Positions 8,200 through 17,164 are shown, numbered from the stretch's first letter. The stretch: 64,000 nucleotides of DNA from M2408 sp046303515 (GCA_046303515.1 JBKCGI010000022.1:22035-86034), one strand, 5' to 3'. The notes: generated by a model from the letters alone, not told the origin. Numbers and translations are program-made.

Positions 8200-9556
8200 T
8201 TGGATTCGGTTTATTATTCGGATTTGGATTCGCGTTTGGATTTGGTTTTTTACGGAAAGGCTTTTTCTTTTTGAAAGGTTTTGGCTCTCCCGTTTCACCC
8301 TCTGCTAAAGGCGCTTTTGCTTGCTGTGGTTTTGGACCATTAGCATGCTGTGGCTTCGGAGGATTTGGTTTCACTTGAGGCCTTGTTTCATTGGCATTAG
8401 CTGCTCCTGCATTTACTGCATTAGGATTTCCTGGACCATTTGGTTTTTTCTTCTTCTTTTTCTTTTTGAAAGAACTATCAAAACGATTCAAACTATCTTG
8501 TCCATCCACATTCGCGTATACTGGTTCTGGAGCAACAACTTTCTTCTCAGAAAAATCAACTAAATCAACAGGTTTTTGTTTCTGCTCATTCATTTTTTTC
8601 ACCTCCATCACACGCTCAGGACTCAAGGCAATTAAGCCAGATCCTTCCTGATACATGTACCACATTGTTCTTTTGAAAACATCTGTTTTTACGTGGAAAG
8701 CTGTTCCTTTTTCAGTGTATAATTTCACGTCCGAAGTTGGGAAACTTTTGATTGCATCCAAGTACATATCCAATTCATAGTTCAAGCAGCATTTTAATTT
8801 ACCACATTGTCCAGCTAATTTTTGAGGATTCAAAGACAATTGTTGGTAACGCGCAGCTGAAGTTGAAACTGTTCGAAAATCAGTTAACCAAGTCGAACAA
8901 CACAATTCACGGCCACAAGAACCAATTCCACCGAGGCGAGAAGCTTCTTGACGTGAACCAATTTGGCGCATTTCCACACGGATTTTGAATTTATCCGCCA
9001 TGTCTTTAATCAATTGACGAAAATCAACTCGTTGATCTGCTGTGTAATAAAATGTTGCTTTAGTCAAATCTCCTTGGTATTCCACGTCGGAAATTTTCAT
9101 GTTAAGACCTAAATTTACAGCTAAAGTACGTGACTGGTACATCACTTCTTTCTCCAATTCTCTGGCCTTAACCCATTTATCAATATCGTCTTGATTGGCA
9201 ACACGATAGATTTTTTTCGTCTCCAAAGGTTTTAAATTCGGAGCTTTTTTATTGACTTGTATTCTGGCTAATTCTCCAACAATTGAAACAACACCGACAT
9301 CATGTCCAGGACTTGTTTCTACTACAACTACATCTCCAACTTGTAGAGATAAATTTTTATCGTTGCGGTAAAAATCTTTCCTACTGTTCTTAAAACGAAC
9401 TTCTAATATGTTGTAAGGAGCTTGATTGTTTGGCAATTTCATATTCCCTAACCAATCAAAAACACCTAATTTATTGCATCCACCAGAGCTACAGGTCCCG
9501 TTATTTTGACAGCCTTTTGGTGTTCCACCGCCAGAGCTACAAGAGGTACATCCCAT
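8186..9556 (-). CDS. ricT: PSP1-domain protein, RicT-like regulatory iron-sulfur protein
   Basis: The PSP1/RicT family in Bacillus subtilis forms the RicAFT complex, which binds Fe-S clusters and affects RNA maturation; the role in Bacteroidota is not established. The N-terminus is unusually Cys-rich (Cys 3, 6, 16, 22, 27). The PSP1 core occupies about 48-290, with the paired motifs GSCGRELCCSTWL (Cys 214, 219, 220) and GQCGKLKCCLNYE (Cys 251, 256, 257), likely metal ligands. From about 365 to 456 there is a low-complexity tail: a run of eight lysines and Pro-Asn-Ala repeats. The DNA for this tail is itself repetitive and overlaps the gldH start. Confidence 0.88.
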   Translation of the reverse strand: MGCTSCSSGGGTPKGCQNNGTCSSGGCNKLGVFDWLGNMKLPNNQAPYNILEVRFKNSRKDFYRNDKNLSLQVGDVVVVETSPGHDVGVVSIVGELARIQVNKKAPNLKPLETKKIYRVANQDDIDKWVKARELEKEVMYQSRTLAVNLGLNMKISDVEYQGDLTKATFYYTADQRVDFRQLIKDMADKFKIRVEMRQIGSRQEASRLGGIGSCGRELCCSTWLTDFRTVSTSAARYQQLSLNPQKLAGQCGKLKCCLNYELDMYLDAIKSFPTSDVKLYTEKGTAFHVKTDVFKRTMWYMYQEGSGLIALSPERVMEVKKMNEQKQKPVDLVDFSEKKVVAPEPVYANVDGQDSLNRFDSSFKKKKKKKKPNGPGNPNAVNAGAANANETRPQVKPNPPKPQHANGPKPQQAKAPLAEGETGEPKPFKKKKPFRKKPNPNANPNPNNKPNPNANA

Positions 9557-9676
9557 AGTTATAATTTTAAGCTTAAGCGTTTGATCGCTTCGCTAAGTTG
9601 GGTATAAAGTTACATTTTTTATTTTAAAAATTGATTTGTTTTTGGAAAATTCAAAAAGGATTTAGCTTTTCTTTAG

Positions 9677-10408
9677 CTACACCTTCCTTCTCAACACAAA
9701 ATTCTGACCCAAATATACTTTTCGAACTTGTTCGTCAGCTGCTAATTCTTCGGCAGTTCCAGATTTCAAAATACTTCCTTCAAACAACAAATACGCTCTG
9801 TCGGTAATGGATAAAGTTTCTTGTACGTTGTGATCAGTTATCAAGATTCCAATGTCTTTCTTTTTTAAATCAGAGATGATACTTTGAATGTCTTCCACCG
9901 CAATTGGATCTACACCTGCAAAAGGTTCATCCAACAAAACAAATTTTGGGTTTGTAGCTAAGGCACGTGCAATTTCAGTTCTTCGTTTTTCTCCACCAGA
10001 AAGTCTGTTTCCTAAGTTTTTACGTACATGTGTTAGGGAAAATTCTTCGAGTAATTGTTCTAAACGTTCCTTACGTTGCGGTTTTGTGAGGTCAGTCATT
10101 TCTAAAATCGCCAGCACATTATCCTCTACACTTAATTTTCTAAAAACTGAAACTTCTTGCGGTAAATATCCTAAACCCAACTGAGCACGTTTGTACATTG
10201 GATAATTGGTGATATCTAAATCATCCAAAAATACGGAACCTTCTTCTGGACGAACCAAACCAACCATCATGTAAAAAGAAGTTGTTTTTCCAGCACCGTT
10301 TGGTCCTAAAAGTCCGATGATCTCACCTTGATTTACTTCCACAGAAACACCCTTCACCACTTGGCGTCCTTTGTAGGTTTTTTTGATGTTATGTGTATGT
10401 AATTTCAT
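9677..10408 (-). CDS. lptB: LPS export ABC transporter ATP-binding protein
   Basis: Cytoplasmic ATPase of the LptB2FG transporter that extracts lipopolysaccharide from the inner membrane. It has Walker A GPNGAGKTT (35-43), signature LSGGEKRRTEIARAL, Walker B FVLLDEPFAGVD and the switch His in ITDHNV. PLARPEEGSVFLDD-type spacing and the PMYKRAQLGLGYLPQE region are typical of LptB rather than of other small ABC ATPases. The length of 243 residues is normal. The Lpt permease genes are not next to it. A 157-bp inverted-repeat element sits between this gene and its upstream neighbour. Confidence 0.93.
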   Translation of the reverse strand: MKLHTHNIKKTYKGRQVVKGVSVEVNQGEIIGLLGPNGAGKTTSFYMMVGLVRPEEGSVFLDDLDITNYPMYKRAQLGLGYLPQEVSVFRKLSVEDNVLAILEMTDLTKPQRKERLEQLLEEFSLTHVRKNLGNRLSGGEKRRTEIARALATNPKFVLLDEPFAGVDPIAVEDIQSIISDLKKKDIGILITDHNVQETLSITDRAYLLFEGSILKSGTAEELAADEQVRKVYLGQNFVLRRKV

Positions 10409-10439
10409 ATTTTCAAACCATTATTTCGGCATTTATTAA

Positions 10440-10596
10440 GCCACTGATGCACAGATTATAATTGCAAGCAATTCATTAAAAAATTACACTGATTAATGCC
10501 TAAAGGCATTTATACAATACGTGATATTCTGTATGTCGTAAAATAAACCTAACAATAAGCATACAAAAGTATTAAAAAAATCTGTGCATCTGTGGC
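10440..10596. repeat. 157-bp element bounded by 18-bp inverted repeats
   Basis: GCCACTGATGCACAGATT at 10440-10457 is the inverse of AATCTGTGCATCTGTGGC at 10579-10596, with 17 of 18 bases matching. The interior has smaller palindromes: TTGCAAGCAA near 10463 and AATGCC-TAAA-GGCATT at 10495-10510. There is no open reading frame of note. The ends resemble dispersed gap repeats that I know from other Flavobacteriales. It could be a MITE-like or REP-like element. Confidence 0.7.
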
Positions 10597-10627
10597 AAAA
10601 CCTTTGAGCTTTATTTTTTTCAAATTC

Positions 10628-13105
10628 TTAAAATGAGAAATTCCATCTAGCTCTTACTCCCAATGGATAGATTTTTTCTTCGTTTGCAATTTGTTCTAAA
10701 TGAGTCATTCTCCAGACTAAATCTACTCTAAAAACTTTAAAAATATTTTCAATTCCCACGGATGTTTCAAGGTATGGTACGTAACCAAATCTTCTTGTAA
10801 ATTCGGGAATAAGCATTTCCTGAGAATGTTTTTCACTCAAATGTCCATAAGTCATTCTACCTGATGTTACTAAACGCCATTTTAGCTTTTTTATTAGAGG
10901 TAGGCGGTCAAAAAATAAACCCTCCCAGTGATGTTCTACGAAACCTCCAACGTATTTATCAGAAATAAATTCAAAATAGTTTAATTTATTGAAAGCACTT
11001 GTCAACAACCAATAGGATTGATTTCCTTCGTGTACTTTTAAGAAAGGGTATGCAACTGTTCCAAAAACATAACCAGCATTTACTCCATATTTTAAATAAC
11101 CCCAAACGCCTACATTTCTGTTATGAGTCATCACAAATTCAAGTTTTTGATAATTATAATCACTTCCAAAAACACCTTTTACACCAAAAATTCCCTGCAC
11201 AGAAAACACAGGATATTTGGAACGTAAAGGCGTTCGATCAAAAGCTCCAGAAAGAAATTCTTCATCCTTTGTCCAGCGAATACGAGCAGTTATTTCGGCA
11301 GTTTGTATTCTATTGATATTGATCAAATTGCTGTCACTGTTATATCTTTCGAATACCGCAATTCCTGCAGGGGTATATTCTTTCCAATCAAAACCAGCAA
11401 AAAGAATTAAATCTTTTTTGACATCTTTTTCAAAATTTACTCCTACTTTTTCAACGAAAGTTAATTTATCCAAAGGGCCATTTGCTAAAAAGGAATTGAA
11501 TGTTGAACCAGTAGCACTTGCAGTTGGTGAAAGTCCAATTTGCTCAAAGTCATAATTGTAATAAGCAGTTAGCAAACCTCTTTTTTTCTGCGTGACATTC
11601 CAACGTAACTTTGCGCCATATTTAAACTCTTGATCATTGAAGCCATAAAACGCCTTTACACCCAATTCAATTCTTCTTGAAAATTTATTTGAAGTTCTTA
11701 AAGCTAATCCTGTTCTAAAAGTTTCTATTTGGTTAAATCCAATTGCCGTGAAAGCATTTCCTATTTCAAATTTACCAATAGGTACGTATCCTGTTGAAGA
11801 TAGGTAAGTTAAACTTTTTAAAGATCGAAACATTTTTGTATTCTCTAGCGAGTCTATCATGTTTTCGATTCCAACTTCTTGTTCCGACAACGGAGAATGT
11901 CGGTGCGCTTTCCAATAGGCTTCACTTCGGATTTGTGCACTGTCTAGATACTCAACAGTAGTGTTACTTTTGTAAAATTCATCGTCTCGTTTTTGATTGA
12001 CCGCAAAATATTTACGTGATGAATTTTTTCGAGCAAAGAACCCATATATTTGAGATTTTTTGGTGATTTTTAAATCGATGATTAACTTTTCATTGGTCAT
12101 CATCCAAACTTCTTTGGCAACTAAATTAAATTCTTGTTCGAAATATAAATCTTGTACATAATTGATATTTGCTCCTGGGGAAATTTTAGCTGAAATTCGT
12201 TTCACGGCATAAGTTGTATCGTGAATCCACATTTCGCCTTCAAGCGTCAAATCCCCATCTCTTTTAGGTCTAAAACGCAACTTGTAGCACCATTGACTTC
12301 CAATAAAAGTAGAATCTTCCAAATAAAACTTATAAAAGTTCCGTGCGAAATTTGAAACAGGACTTACGAATGAGCGATCAAATAATACTAAGTTATTGTC
12401 GTAGACATTCATATCTAGGTACATATCTCCTAGAATCTGATTGATTTGGAAATTGTCAATTCCTGTAATTTGAGAGGCTGAAATTACTTCTCTTCGTTTT
12501 TTTGGTTTGTTTTTGAAATAAAAATTAGAAATAGATTCACTCAATAAAAAAGGTAAATAATTTTTCCCTTTATCGGTTGAATCTAGGTATTTCATCACTA
12601 AATCCAAGCGTTTTACAATTGGATTGTTGCCAAATCTTTCACCAATATTGTTTACATCAAACTGAATTTTATTATATAATTCGTATTCGTAGGCGTCTAA
12701 TTTTTCTTTGTTATTGATGTTTTTGTTTTTAATAACACGTTTGTGTAGGGTAATTGCTGGATCTTCATCTGGAGGACGAATTGTAATTTCACTAAAATTT
12801 GTTGTTGGATAGTTTAACTTGACATTGATCTCTTGTGCAAAATCTTTTTTTACAGCAATTGTTTGTGTTCTAAAACCAAACGAACTAACTACAATACTAT
12901 CTGTTCCATAGTAAGATTCTAAGGTGTAAAAACCCAGACTGTCTGATAAAATTCCAATTTTAGTATCTTGAAAAACAATTTTAGCATAGGGAATAAATTC
13001 TCCCGTTAATGCATCTGTAATTTTACCGTAAACTTTCGTCTGCTGCGCATAAAAATGTTGCGAAACAATTAAAAATAAAATACTATATAGAAATTGTTTT
13101 ATCAA
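10628..13105 (-). CDS. DUF5686 family outer-membrane protein with carboxypeptidase-like regulatory domain
   Basis: A signal peptide (MIKQFLYSILFLIVSQ, cleavage after about residue 20) is followed by a carboxypeptidase-D regulatory-like fold at about 24-110 (KVYGKITDALTGEFIPYAKI), as found in TonB-receptor-like and T9SS-associated proteins of this phylum. The rest, to residue 825, matches the general pattern of DUF5686: a middle soluble part and a C-terminal run of alternating aromatic/polar strands ending VRARWNFSF, where the terminal Phe is typical of beta-barrel outer-membrane proteins. Function unknown. Its start overlaps the tatC stop by 4 bases, so they form one transcription unit. Confidence 0.82.
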   Translation of the reverse strand: MIKQFLYSILFLIVSQHFYAQQTKVYGKITDALTGEFIPYAKIVFQDTKIGILSDSLGFYTLESYYGTDSIVVSSFGFRTQTIAVKKDFAQEINVKLNYPTTNFSEITIRPPDEDPAITLHKRVIKNKNINNKEKLDAYEYELYNKIQFDVNNIGERFGNNPIVKRLDLVMKYLDSTDKGKNYLPFLLSESISNFYFKNKPKKRREVISASQITGIDNFQINQILGDMYLDMNVYDNNLVLFDRSFVSPVSNFARNFYKFYLEDSTFIGSQWCYKLRFRPKRDGDLTLEGEMWIHDTTYAVKRISAKISPGANINYVQDLYFEQEFNLVAKEVWMMTNEKLIIDLKITKKSQIYGFFARKNSSRKYFAVNQKRDDEFYKSNTTVEYLDSAQIRSEAYWKAHRHSPLSEQEVGIENMIDSLENTKMFRSLKSLTYLSSTGYVPIGKFEIGNAFTAIGFNQIETFRTGLALRTSNKFSRRIELGVKAFYGFNDQEFKYGAKLRWNVTQKKRGLLTAYYNYDFEQIGLSPTASATGSTFNSFLANGPLDKLTFVEKVGVNFEKDVKKDLILFAGFDWKEYTPAGIAVFERYNSDSNLININRIQTAEITARIRWTKDEEFLSGAFDRTPLRSKYPVFSVQGIFGVKGVFGSDYNYQKLEFVMTHNRNVGVWGYLKYGVNAGYVFGTVAYPFLKVHEGNQSYWLLTSAFNKLNYFEFISDKYVGGFVEHHWEGLFFDRLPLIKKLKWRLVTSGRMTYGHLSEKHSQEMLIPEFTRRFGYVPYLETSVGIENIFKVFRVDLVWRMTHLEQIANEEKIYPLGVRARWNFSF

Positions 13106-13902
13106 TTAATCAGACTTTCTTTCTTGCGTTTTTTATCCACTCTTACTACAACAAAGATACTTAATTCATACAATAAAACAATTGGTATAGAAACAATAAT
13201 TTGACTAATCATATCTGGCGGAGTGATTACAGCTGATAAGATCAATACACCAACTATTGCATGTTTTCTATATTTGCGCAAAAACTCTGGTGTAATAACG
13301 CCTAATTTGGCAAACAAATACATTACTACTGGTAAAAGGAAAAATAAACCACTATAGAAAACAGTAGAAATGATGGTACTCATGTAGGAATTTAAGTCAA
13401 ATTCGTTTTGAATGTCTTTTGTAATTTTAAACGTTCCAAAAAACTGCACGCTCATTGGTGCAACAACAAAGTATCCAAAAAGAATACCCGCAAAGAACAA
13501 CATACTGACGTAAAAAACAATTCCTTTGACAACTGATTTTTCGTTTTGTTTTAATCCCGGTTTTACAAAAGACCAAATTTGATAAAAAATAAATGGAAAA
13601 GCCAAAACCACACCTCCAATAAAAGACATCCAAAGCGCATAGCCAAATTGTCCTCCAACTTGTCTAGATTGCACTGTAGCTGGAATTTCTTCCACACACA
13701 TCATGTTGAAATTCTTGCAGAAAAAATCGTAAGTAATGAAGTCAGCCTTCAACATGGACATAAAAACATGGCGCATAATCCAATCCATGTTCCACCAAAT
13801 TGCTATGGCAAAAACTAAAATCACAACAACTGAACGCACCAAACGCCATCTCAATTCTTCAAGATGCTCTAAAAATGACATGTGTCTTTGTTCTTCTTCC
13901 AT
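13102..13902 (-). CDS. tatC: Sec-independent (Tat) protein translocase subunit TatC
   Basis: Polytopic receptor subunit of the twin-arginine translocase. It starts with the hallmark MSFLEHLEELRWRLVRS, the conserved cytoplasmic N-terminus of TatC, and has about six hydrophobic segments. The motif FIFYQIWSFVKPGLKQNEK in the second loop and VITPPDMISQ in the last part are family signatures. A longer first periplasmic loop with FFCKNFNMMCVEE is seen. The length is 266 residues. A -7-like box, TAATTTTG, ends 8 bases before the ATG, so the mRNA may be nearly leaderless. tatA/B are not in the window. Confidence 0.95.
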   Translation of the reverse strand: MEEEQRHMSFLEHLEELRWRLVRSVVVILVFAIAIWWNMDWIMRHVFMSMLKADFITYDFFCKNFNMMCVEEIPATVQSRQVGGQFGYALWMSFIGGVVLAFPFIFYQIWSFVKPGLKQNEKSVVKGIVFYVSMLFFAGILFGYFVVAPMSVQFFGTFKITKDIQNEFDLNSYMSTIISTVFYSGLFFLLPVVMYLFAKLGVITPEFLRKYRKHAIVGVLILSAVITPPDMISQIIVSIPIVLLYELSIFVVVRVDKKRKKESLIN

Positions 13903-13909
13903 AGGACTG

Positions 13910-13917
13910 CAAAATTA
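13910..13917 (-). promoter_or_regulatory. -7 box of the tatC promoter
   Basis: The minus strand reads TAATTTTG, a full match to TAnnTTTG, 7 bases before the tatC ATG. No clear -33 box is seen. Confidence 0.4.
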
Positions 13918-13978
13918 ATCAAAGTGTTTTAATTCTACCATATTTTGTTTTAACAATTCATTTATTATGAAAAATTAG

Positions 13979-13986
13979 TAGTTTTG
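13979..13986 (+). promoter_or_regulatory. -7 box of the MFS transporter promoter
   Basis: TAGTTTTG fully matches TAnnTTTG and lies 7 bases before the ATG at 13994, back to back with the tatC promoter. Confidence 0.4.
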
Positions 13987-13993
13987 AATCATA

Positions 13994-15196
13994 ATGAAAT
14001 ATGCTCAAAGTTACCTCAATTCGTTTAAAGGGCTCAGTCGTGAGATTTGGTTTTTGGCTTTAATCACTTTTGTGAATCGAGCTGGTACGATGGTAATTCC
14101 ATTTTTAAGTATTTATTTGAAATCAGAAAAAGACTTTTCCTATCAGCAAATTGGTTGGATTATGTCGGCTTTTGGCTTAGGCTCGCTTGTTGGAGCGTGG
14201 TTGGGAGGAAAATTAACTTCCATAATTGGTTTTTATAAATTGATGTACCTCAGTTTATTTTTATCTGGAATAATGTTTGTATCACTTCAATTTGTTGATG
14301 GATTTCTACCTTTGTGTATTGGAGTTTTTTTCTTGATGTTGGTGGCAGATGCTTTTCGTCCAGCATCTTATTTGGCTATTGGCGCTTATTCTAGTGAAGA
14401 AAATCAAACGCGTTCCATTTCTTTGTTGCGCTTAGCTATAAACTTAGGTTTTTCCTTTGGACCAGCTTTAGGTGGATTTTTAATTTATCATGTGGGTTAT
14501 AGTTCCTTGTTTTGGTTAGACGGTGTAACTTGCATTTTAGCAGGGATTTTATTTTTACTTCTATTAATAGAAAAACAACATGTAGCTAAATCCAAAACTG
14601 AAAAAGCGCTAAAGGTTCAATCACCTTATCGTGATTATCCCTACCTCTTGTTAATTCTTATTGTTTTTTTTACAGGATTTTGCTTTTTACAATATTTCTC
14701 CACCATTCCTCTTTATTACAAAGAAGTGTACCATTTGTCAGAAAGCTCCATTGGTGGACTCATGTTTTTAAATGGTTTTGTGATTTTTGCACTCGAAATG
14801 CCTTTAATTAAGTTCATTGAAACACGAAAAATTTCGATATACACCATTCTAATTATTAGTTTTCTGTTGATTGGATTCAGCTTTCTGTTTTTAAATCTAG
14901 TTTTTTGGATCGGAATATTAGTTTTTGGAATGCTTTTGGTAACTTTTGGAGAAATGTTTAATTTTCCATTTACCAATTCCTTTGCTATGAAAAGAGCACA
15001 AGGTAAAAATACGGGAGATTACATGGCTTTGTTTACAATGGCTTTTTCCTTAGCGCATATTTTGGGCCACAATGCTGGAATGCAAATGATTCGTGTTTTT
15101 GGATATCAAACAACTTGGTATGTCATTAGTGGCATAATGTTTTCTTGTATTTTATTTCTAATTTGGTATAAAAAATTGACAGCTCATGAAGGTTAA
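13994..15196 (+). CDS. MFS transporter
   Basis: A 400-residue membrane protein with about twelve hydrophobic segments and the halves separated by a charged stretch near residue 200 (EKQHVAKSKTEKALK). Helix 2-3 has GLGSLVGAWLGGKLTS, the loop motif of the major facilitator superfamily, and helix 5 has LGFSFGPALGGFL, common in drug/proton antiporters. The overall style is like the multidrug-efflux MFS members (DHA1-like), but the substrate cannot be read from the sequence. The following DUF2459 gene starts inside its last 11 bases, so they are probably translated together. Confidence 0.88.
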   Translation: MKYAQSYLNSFKGLSREIWFLALITFVNRAGTMVIPFLSIYLKSEKDFSYQQIGWIMSAFGLGSLVGAWLGGKLTSIIGFYKLMYLSLFLSGIMFVSLQFVDGFLPLCIGVFFLMLVADAFRPASYLAIGAYSSEENQTRSISLLRLAINLGFSFGPALGGFLIYHVGYSSLFWLDGVTCILAGILFLLLLIEKQHVAKSKTEKALKVQSPYRDYPYLLLILIVFFTGFCFLQYFSTIPLYYKEVYHLSESSIGGLMFLNGFVIFALEMPLIKFIETRKISIYTILIISFLLIGFSFLFLNLVFWIGILVFGMLLVTFGEMFNFPFTNSFAMKRAQGKNTGDYMALFTMAFSLAHILGHNAGMQMIRVFGYQTTWYVISGIMFSCILFLIWYKKLTAHEG

Positions 15197-15884
15197 GAAA
15201 TATAGTCTCAAAACGGTCAAATTTGCATTGAAATTTTTACTTTATTTCATCGCTTTTATTATCATTTATTTGATAATGGAATATGTTTTGTCACGCCATG
15301 AAATTGCTAGAGAAATGAGTAATGAAAAGGCAACAATTTCAATTTTTATCAAATCAAATGGAGTGCATACAGATATTGTTTGTCCAGTAAAAAATGAAGC
15401 CCTTGATTGGCGTACTTTTGTTTTACCTAAAAATACACGAACCAAAGATTCAATTGCAGAATATATAGCTTTTGGTTGGGGAGATAAAGGTTTTTATTTG
15501 AATACTCCAAATTGGGGTGAGTTAAAATTTTCAACCGCTTTTAATGCTGCGTTTGGCTTAAGTACATCAGCTGTTCATACTACTTATTACAAAGAAATGA
15601 TTCCAAATAAAACGAACTGCAAAGAAATTAAAATCACTCAGAAACAATACGAGCGTTTAGCCTATTTTATCTTGAAAAGTTTTAAAATACAAAAAAACGG
15701 GAAATTAATTTATATCAAAACGGATGCAGTTTATGGTGATACAGATGCCTTTTATGATGCCAACGGTACTTATAGTTTGTTTCATACATGCAACACATGG
15801 GCAAATAATGCCTTGCTAAATGCTGGTCAAAAAGCCGCCTTATGGACTGCTTTTCAGGATGGGATATTTTATCATTATGAATAA
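15186..15884 (+). CDS. TIGR02117/DUF2459 family membrane-anchored protein
   Basis: A hydrophobic segment at about 15-32 (FLLYFIAFIIIYLIMEYVL) acts as membrane anchor or uncleaved signal, and the rest is expected to be periplasmic. Family features seen are SNGVHTDIVCPV near 57, AFGWGDKGFYLNTP, TTYYKEM and, near the C-terminus, HTCNTWANNALLNAGQKAALW. The His/Asp and Cys/Asn clusters suggest an NlpC/P60-like or other hydrolytic fold, but the function of DUF2459 is not known to me. The length is 232 residues. It overlaps the upstream MFS gene by 11 bases. Confidence 0.8.
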   Translation: MKVKKYSLKTVKFALKFLLYFIAFIIIYLIMEYVLSRHEIAREMSNEKATISIFIKSNGVHTDIVCPVKNEALDWRTFVLPKNTRTKDSIAEYIAFGWGDKGFYLNTPNWGELKFSTAFNAAFGLSTSAVHTTYYKEMIPNKTNCKEIKITQKQYERLAYFILKSFKIQKNGKLIYIKTDAVYGDTDAFYDANGTYSLFHTCNTWANNALLNAGQKAALWTAFQDGIFYHYE

Positions 15885-15902
15885 TTTTCAATAAAGAAAA
15901 TG

Positions 15903-15910
15903 TATTTTTG
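15903..15910 (+). promoter_or_regulatory. -7 box upstream of the GAF histidine kinase gene
   Basis: TATTTTTG matches TAnnTTTG and ends 11 bases before the proposed TTG start at 15922, which helps to choose that start. Confidence 0.4.
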
Positions 15911-15921
15911 CAACACTCGTT

Positions 15922-17148
15922 TTGAAAAATAAACTAACATATCAAAATCCGGATTTACTTTTAGAAGTGATTCATAATTTCTTGAAATTTACTTCCACAG
16001 CAGAGACTTATCAAGAAGTTTTTACAGCCATAACTAAAAATTTTATGGAAATGTTGCATATTGAGGAATGTGTTGTTTATGAAGCATTTCCTAAACAAGG
16101 CAAACTTTTTCAACGTGCAATTCACGGTTCTATTAATCCAAAAGGGGAGATGAATAACCGTATCCAAGAAATAAATTATGGCGAAGGAATTGTTGGCTGG
16201 GTTGCTGAAAATCAACAAACGATTTGTTCTCCAAATAATTTAAAAGAACCGAGGTACATTGTAGATCGCTTCATGAATTTGTCTGAATTAGCTGTTCCAA
16301 TTCAATTTAATGGTGAACTTTTCGGCGTGATAGATGCTGAAAATTCAAAAGAAAATTATTACACCGAACAACACGTGCAACTATTTGAATTAATTGCTGA
16401 TTTTGCAGCGAATTTATTGATTCGAATCCGACAAAAAGACGAATTGGAAAATTTGAAATTAGAATTAGAGGAATTATTAGATGAAAAAAATCAAGCGCTT
16501 GAATATGCAATCGAAAAAGTATCAAACCAAGTAAGTGAATTAAAATATCATCAAGAAAAAAAAGAAATTTTATTGCGAGAGGTACACCATCGTGTAAATA
16601 ATAACTTGCAAATTCTCAGTAGTGTCATCAATATTTATTTGACTGAAACGGAACATATAGATGCAGAAACTTTAAGAGAAATTAAAAATAAAATTCAAAC
16701 TTTATCTTCTATTCACTTAATATTACTGAAATCTGTAGAAAATAATAAGACCAAAGTTATAGACTTCTTACTGGATTTAATTGCATCAATTCGCTACATG
16801 AACCAAAGCAATTATTTAATTTTAGAAGCAATCTCCTCCATTTCTTTTTTACCTATGAATACCTTAATTCCATTGGGATTACTGATAAACGAAGTTGTGA
16901 ATGCTTCTGCAGAATTGTATTGGGAAAAAGGCGAAGCTGTTGAAATTATGATTCATTTGGAAGAAGAAGGAAATGAATTGCTTTTGGTTTTAAAAACAAG
17001 TAAAGAATTTCATTTAAAGCAACTCAATAAACTCAAAGCGGTAAATCAAATTTTGATCGAAAGTTATATCAACCAATTAGATGGTGAAAATTTGGCTTCA
17101 AAAGATGAATCAATTTTGTGGAAAATCAAATTGTGTCAAATAGAATGA
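15922..17148 (+). CDS. GAF-domain HisKA_2-type sensor kinase with a degenerate ATPase domain
   Basis: A cytoplasmic protein of 408 residues. A GAF sensor domain (about 12-170, with NYGEGIVGWVAENQ and LAVPIQFNGELFGVIDAE) leads by a coiled coil (about 178-212) to a dimerisation and phosphoacceptor helix with LLREVHHRVNNNLQILSS (His222/223), the HisKA_2 form. The ATPase part is unusual. PLGLLINEVVNAS stands for the N box but is out of register with NELVTNA, and no DxGxG box is found; LLVLKTSKEFHLKQL stands there instead. It may be a phosphotransfer or dead kinase. No response regulator is adjacent. The start is TTG 15922, because the next ATG falls inside the GAF domain. Confidence 0.8.
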   Translation: MKNKLTYQNPDLLLEVIHNFLKFTSTAETYQEVFTAITKNFMEMLHIEECVVYEAFPKQGKLFQRAIHGSINPKGEMNNRIQEINYGEGIVGWVAENQQTICSPNNLKEPRYIVDRFMNLSELAVPIQFNGELFGVIDAENSKENYYTEQHVQLFELIADFAANLLIRIRQKDELENLKLELEELLDEKNQALEYAIEKVSNQVSELKYHQEKKEILLREVHHRVNNNLQILSSVINIYLTETEHIDAETLREIKNKIQTLSSIHLILLKSVENNKTKVIDFLLDLIASIRYMNQSNYLILEAISSISFLPMNTLIPLGLLINEVVNASAELYWEKGEAVEIMIHLEEEGNELLLVLKTSKEFHLKQLNKLKAVNQILIESYINQLDGENLASKDESILWKIKLCQIE

Positions 17149-17164
17149 AACTTTCTTATCTTTG
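17131..17164 (+). promoter_or_regulatory. Candidate kynU promoter
   Basis: TTG at 17131 and TATCTTTG at 17157-17164 are 23 bases apart; the latter fully matches TAnnTTTG. It overlaps the end of the kinase gene and leaves a 46-base leader before kynU. Confidence 0.45.

Noticed and set aside
8321..8651. Two plus-strand frames rich in Phe, Leu and Trp opposite ricT
   Set aside because: They are the antisense of the low-complexity Lys/Pro tail of RicT; poly-Phe is the mirror of poly-Lys codons.
10440..10596. CRISPR-like or transposon gene in the inverted-repeat element
   Set aside because: Only two ends, no spacer array, and no open frame for a transposase.
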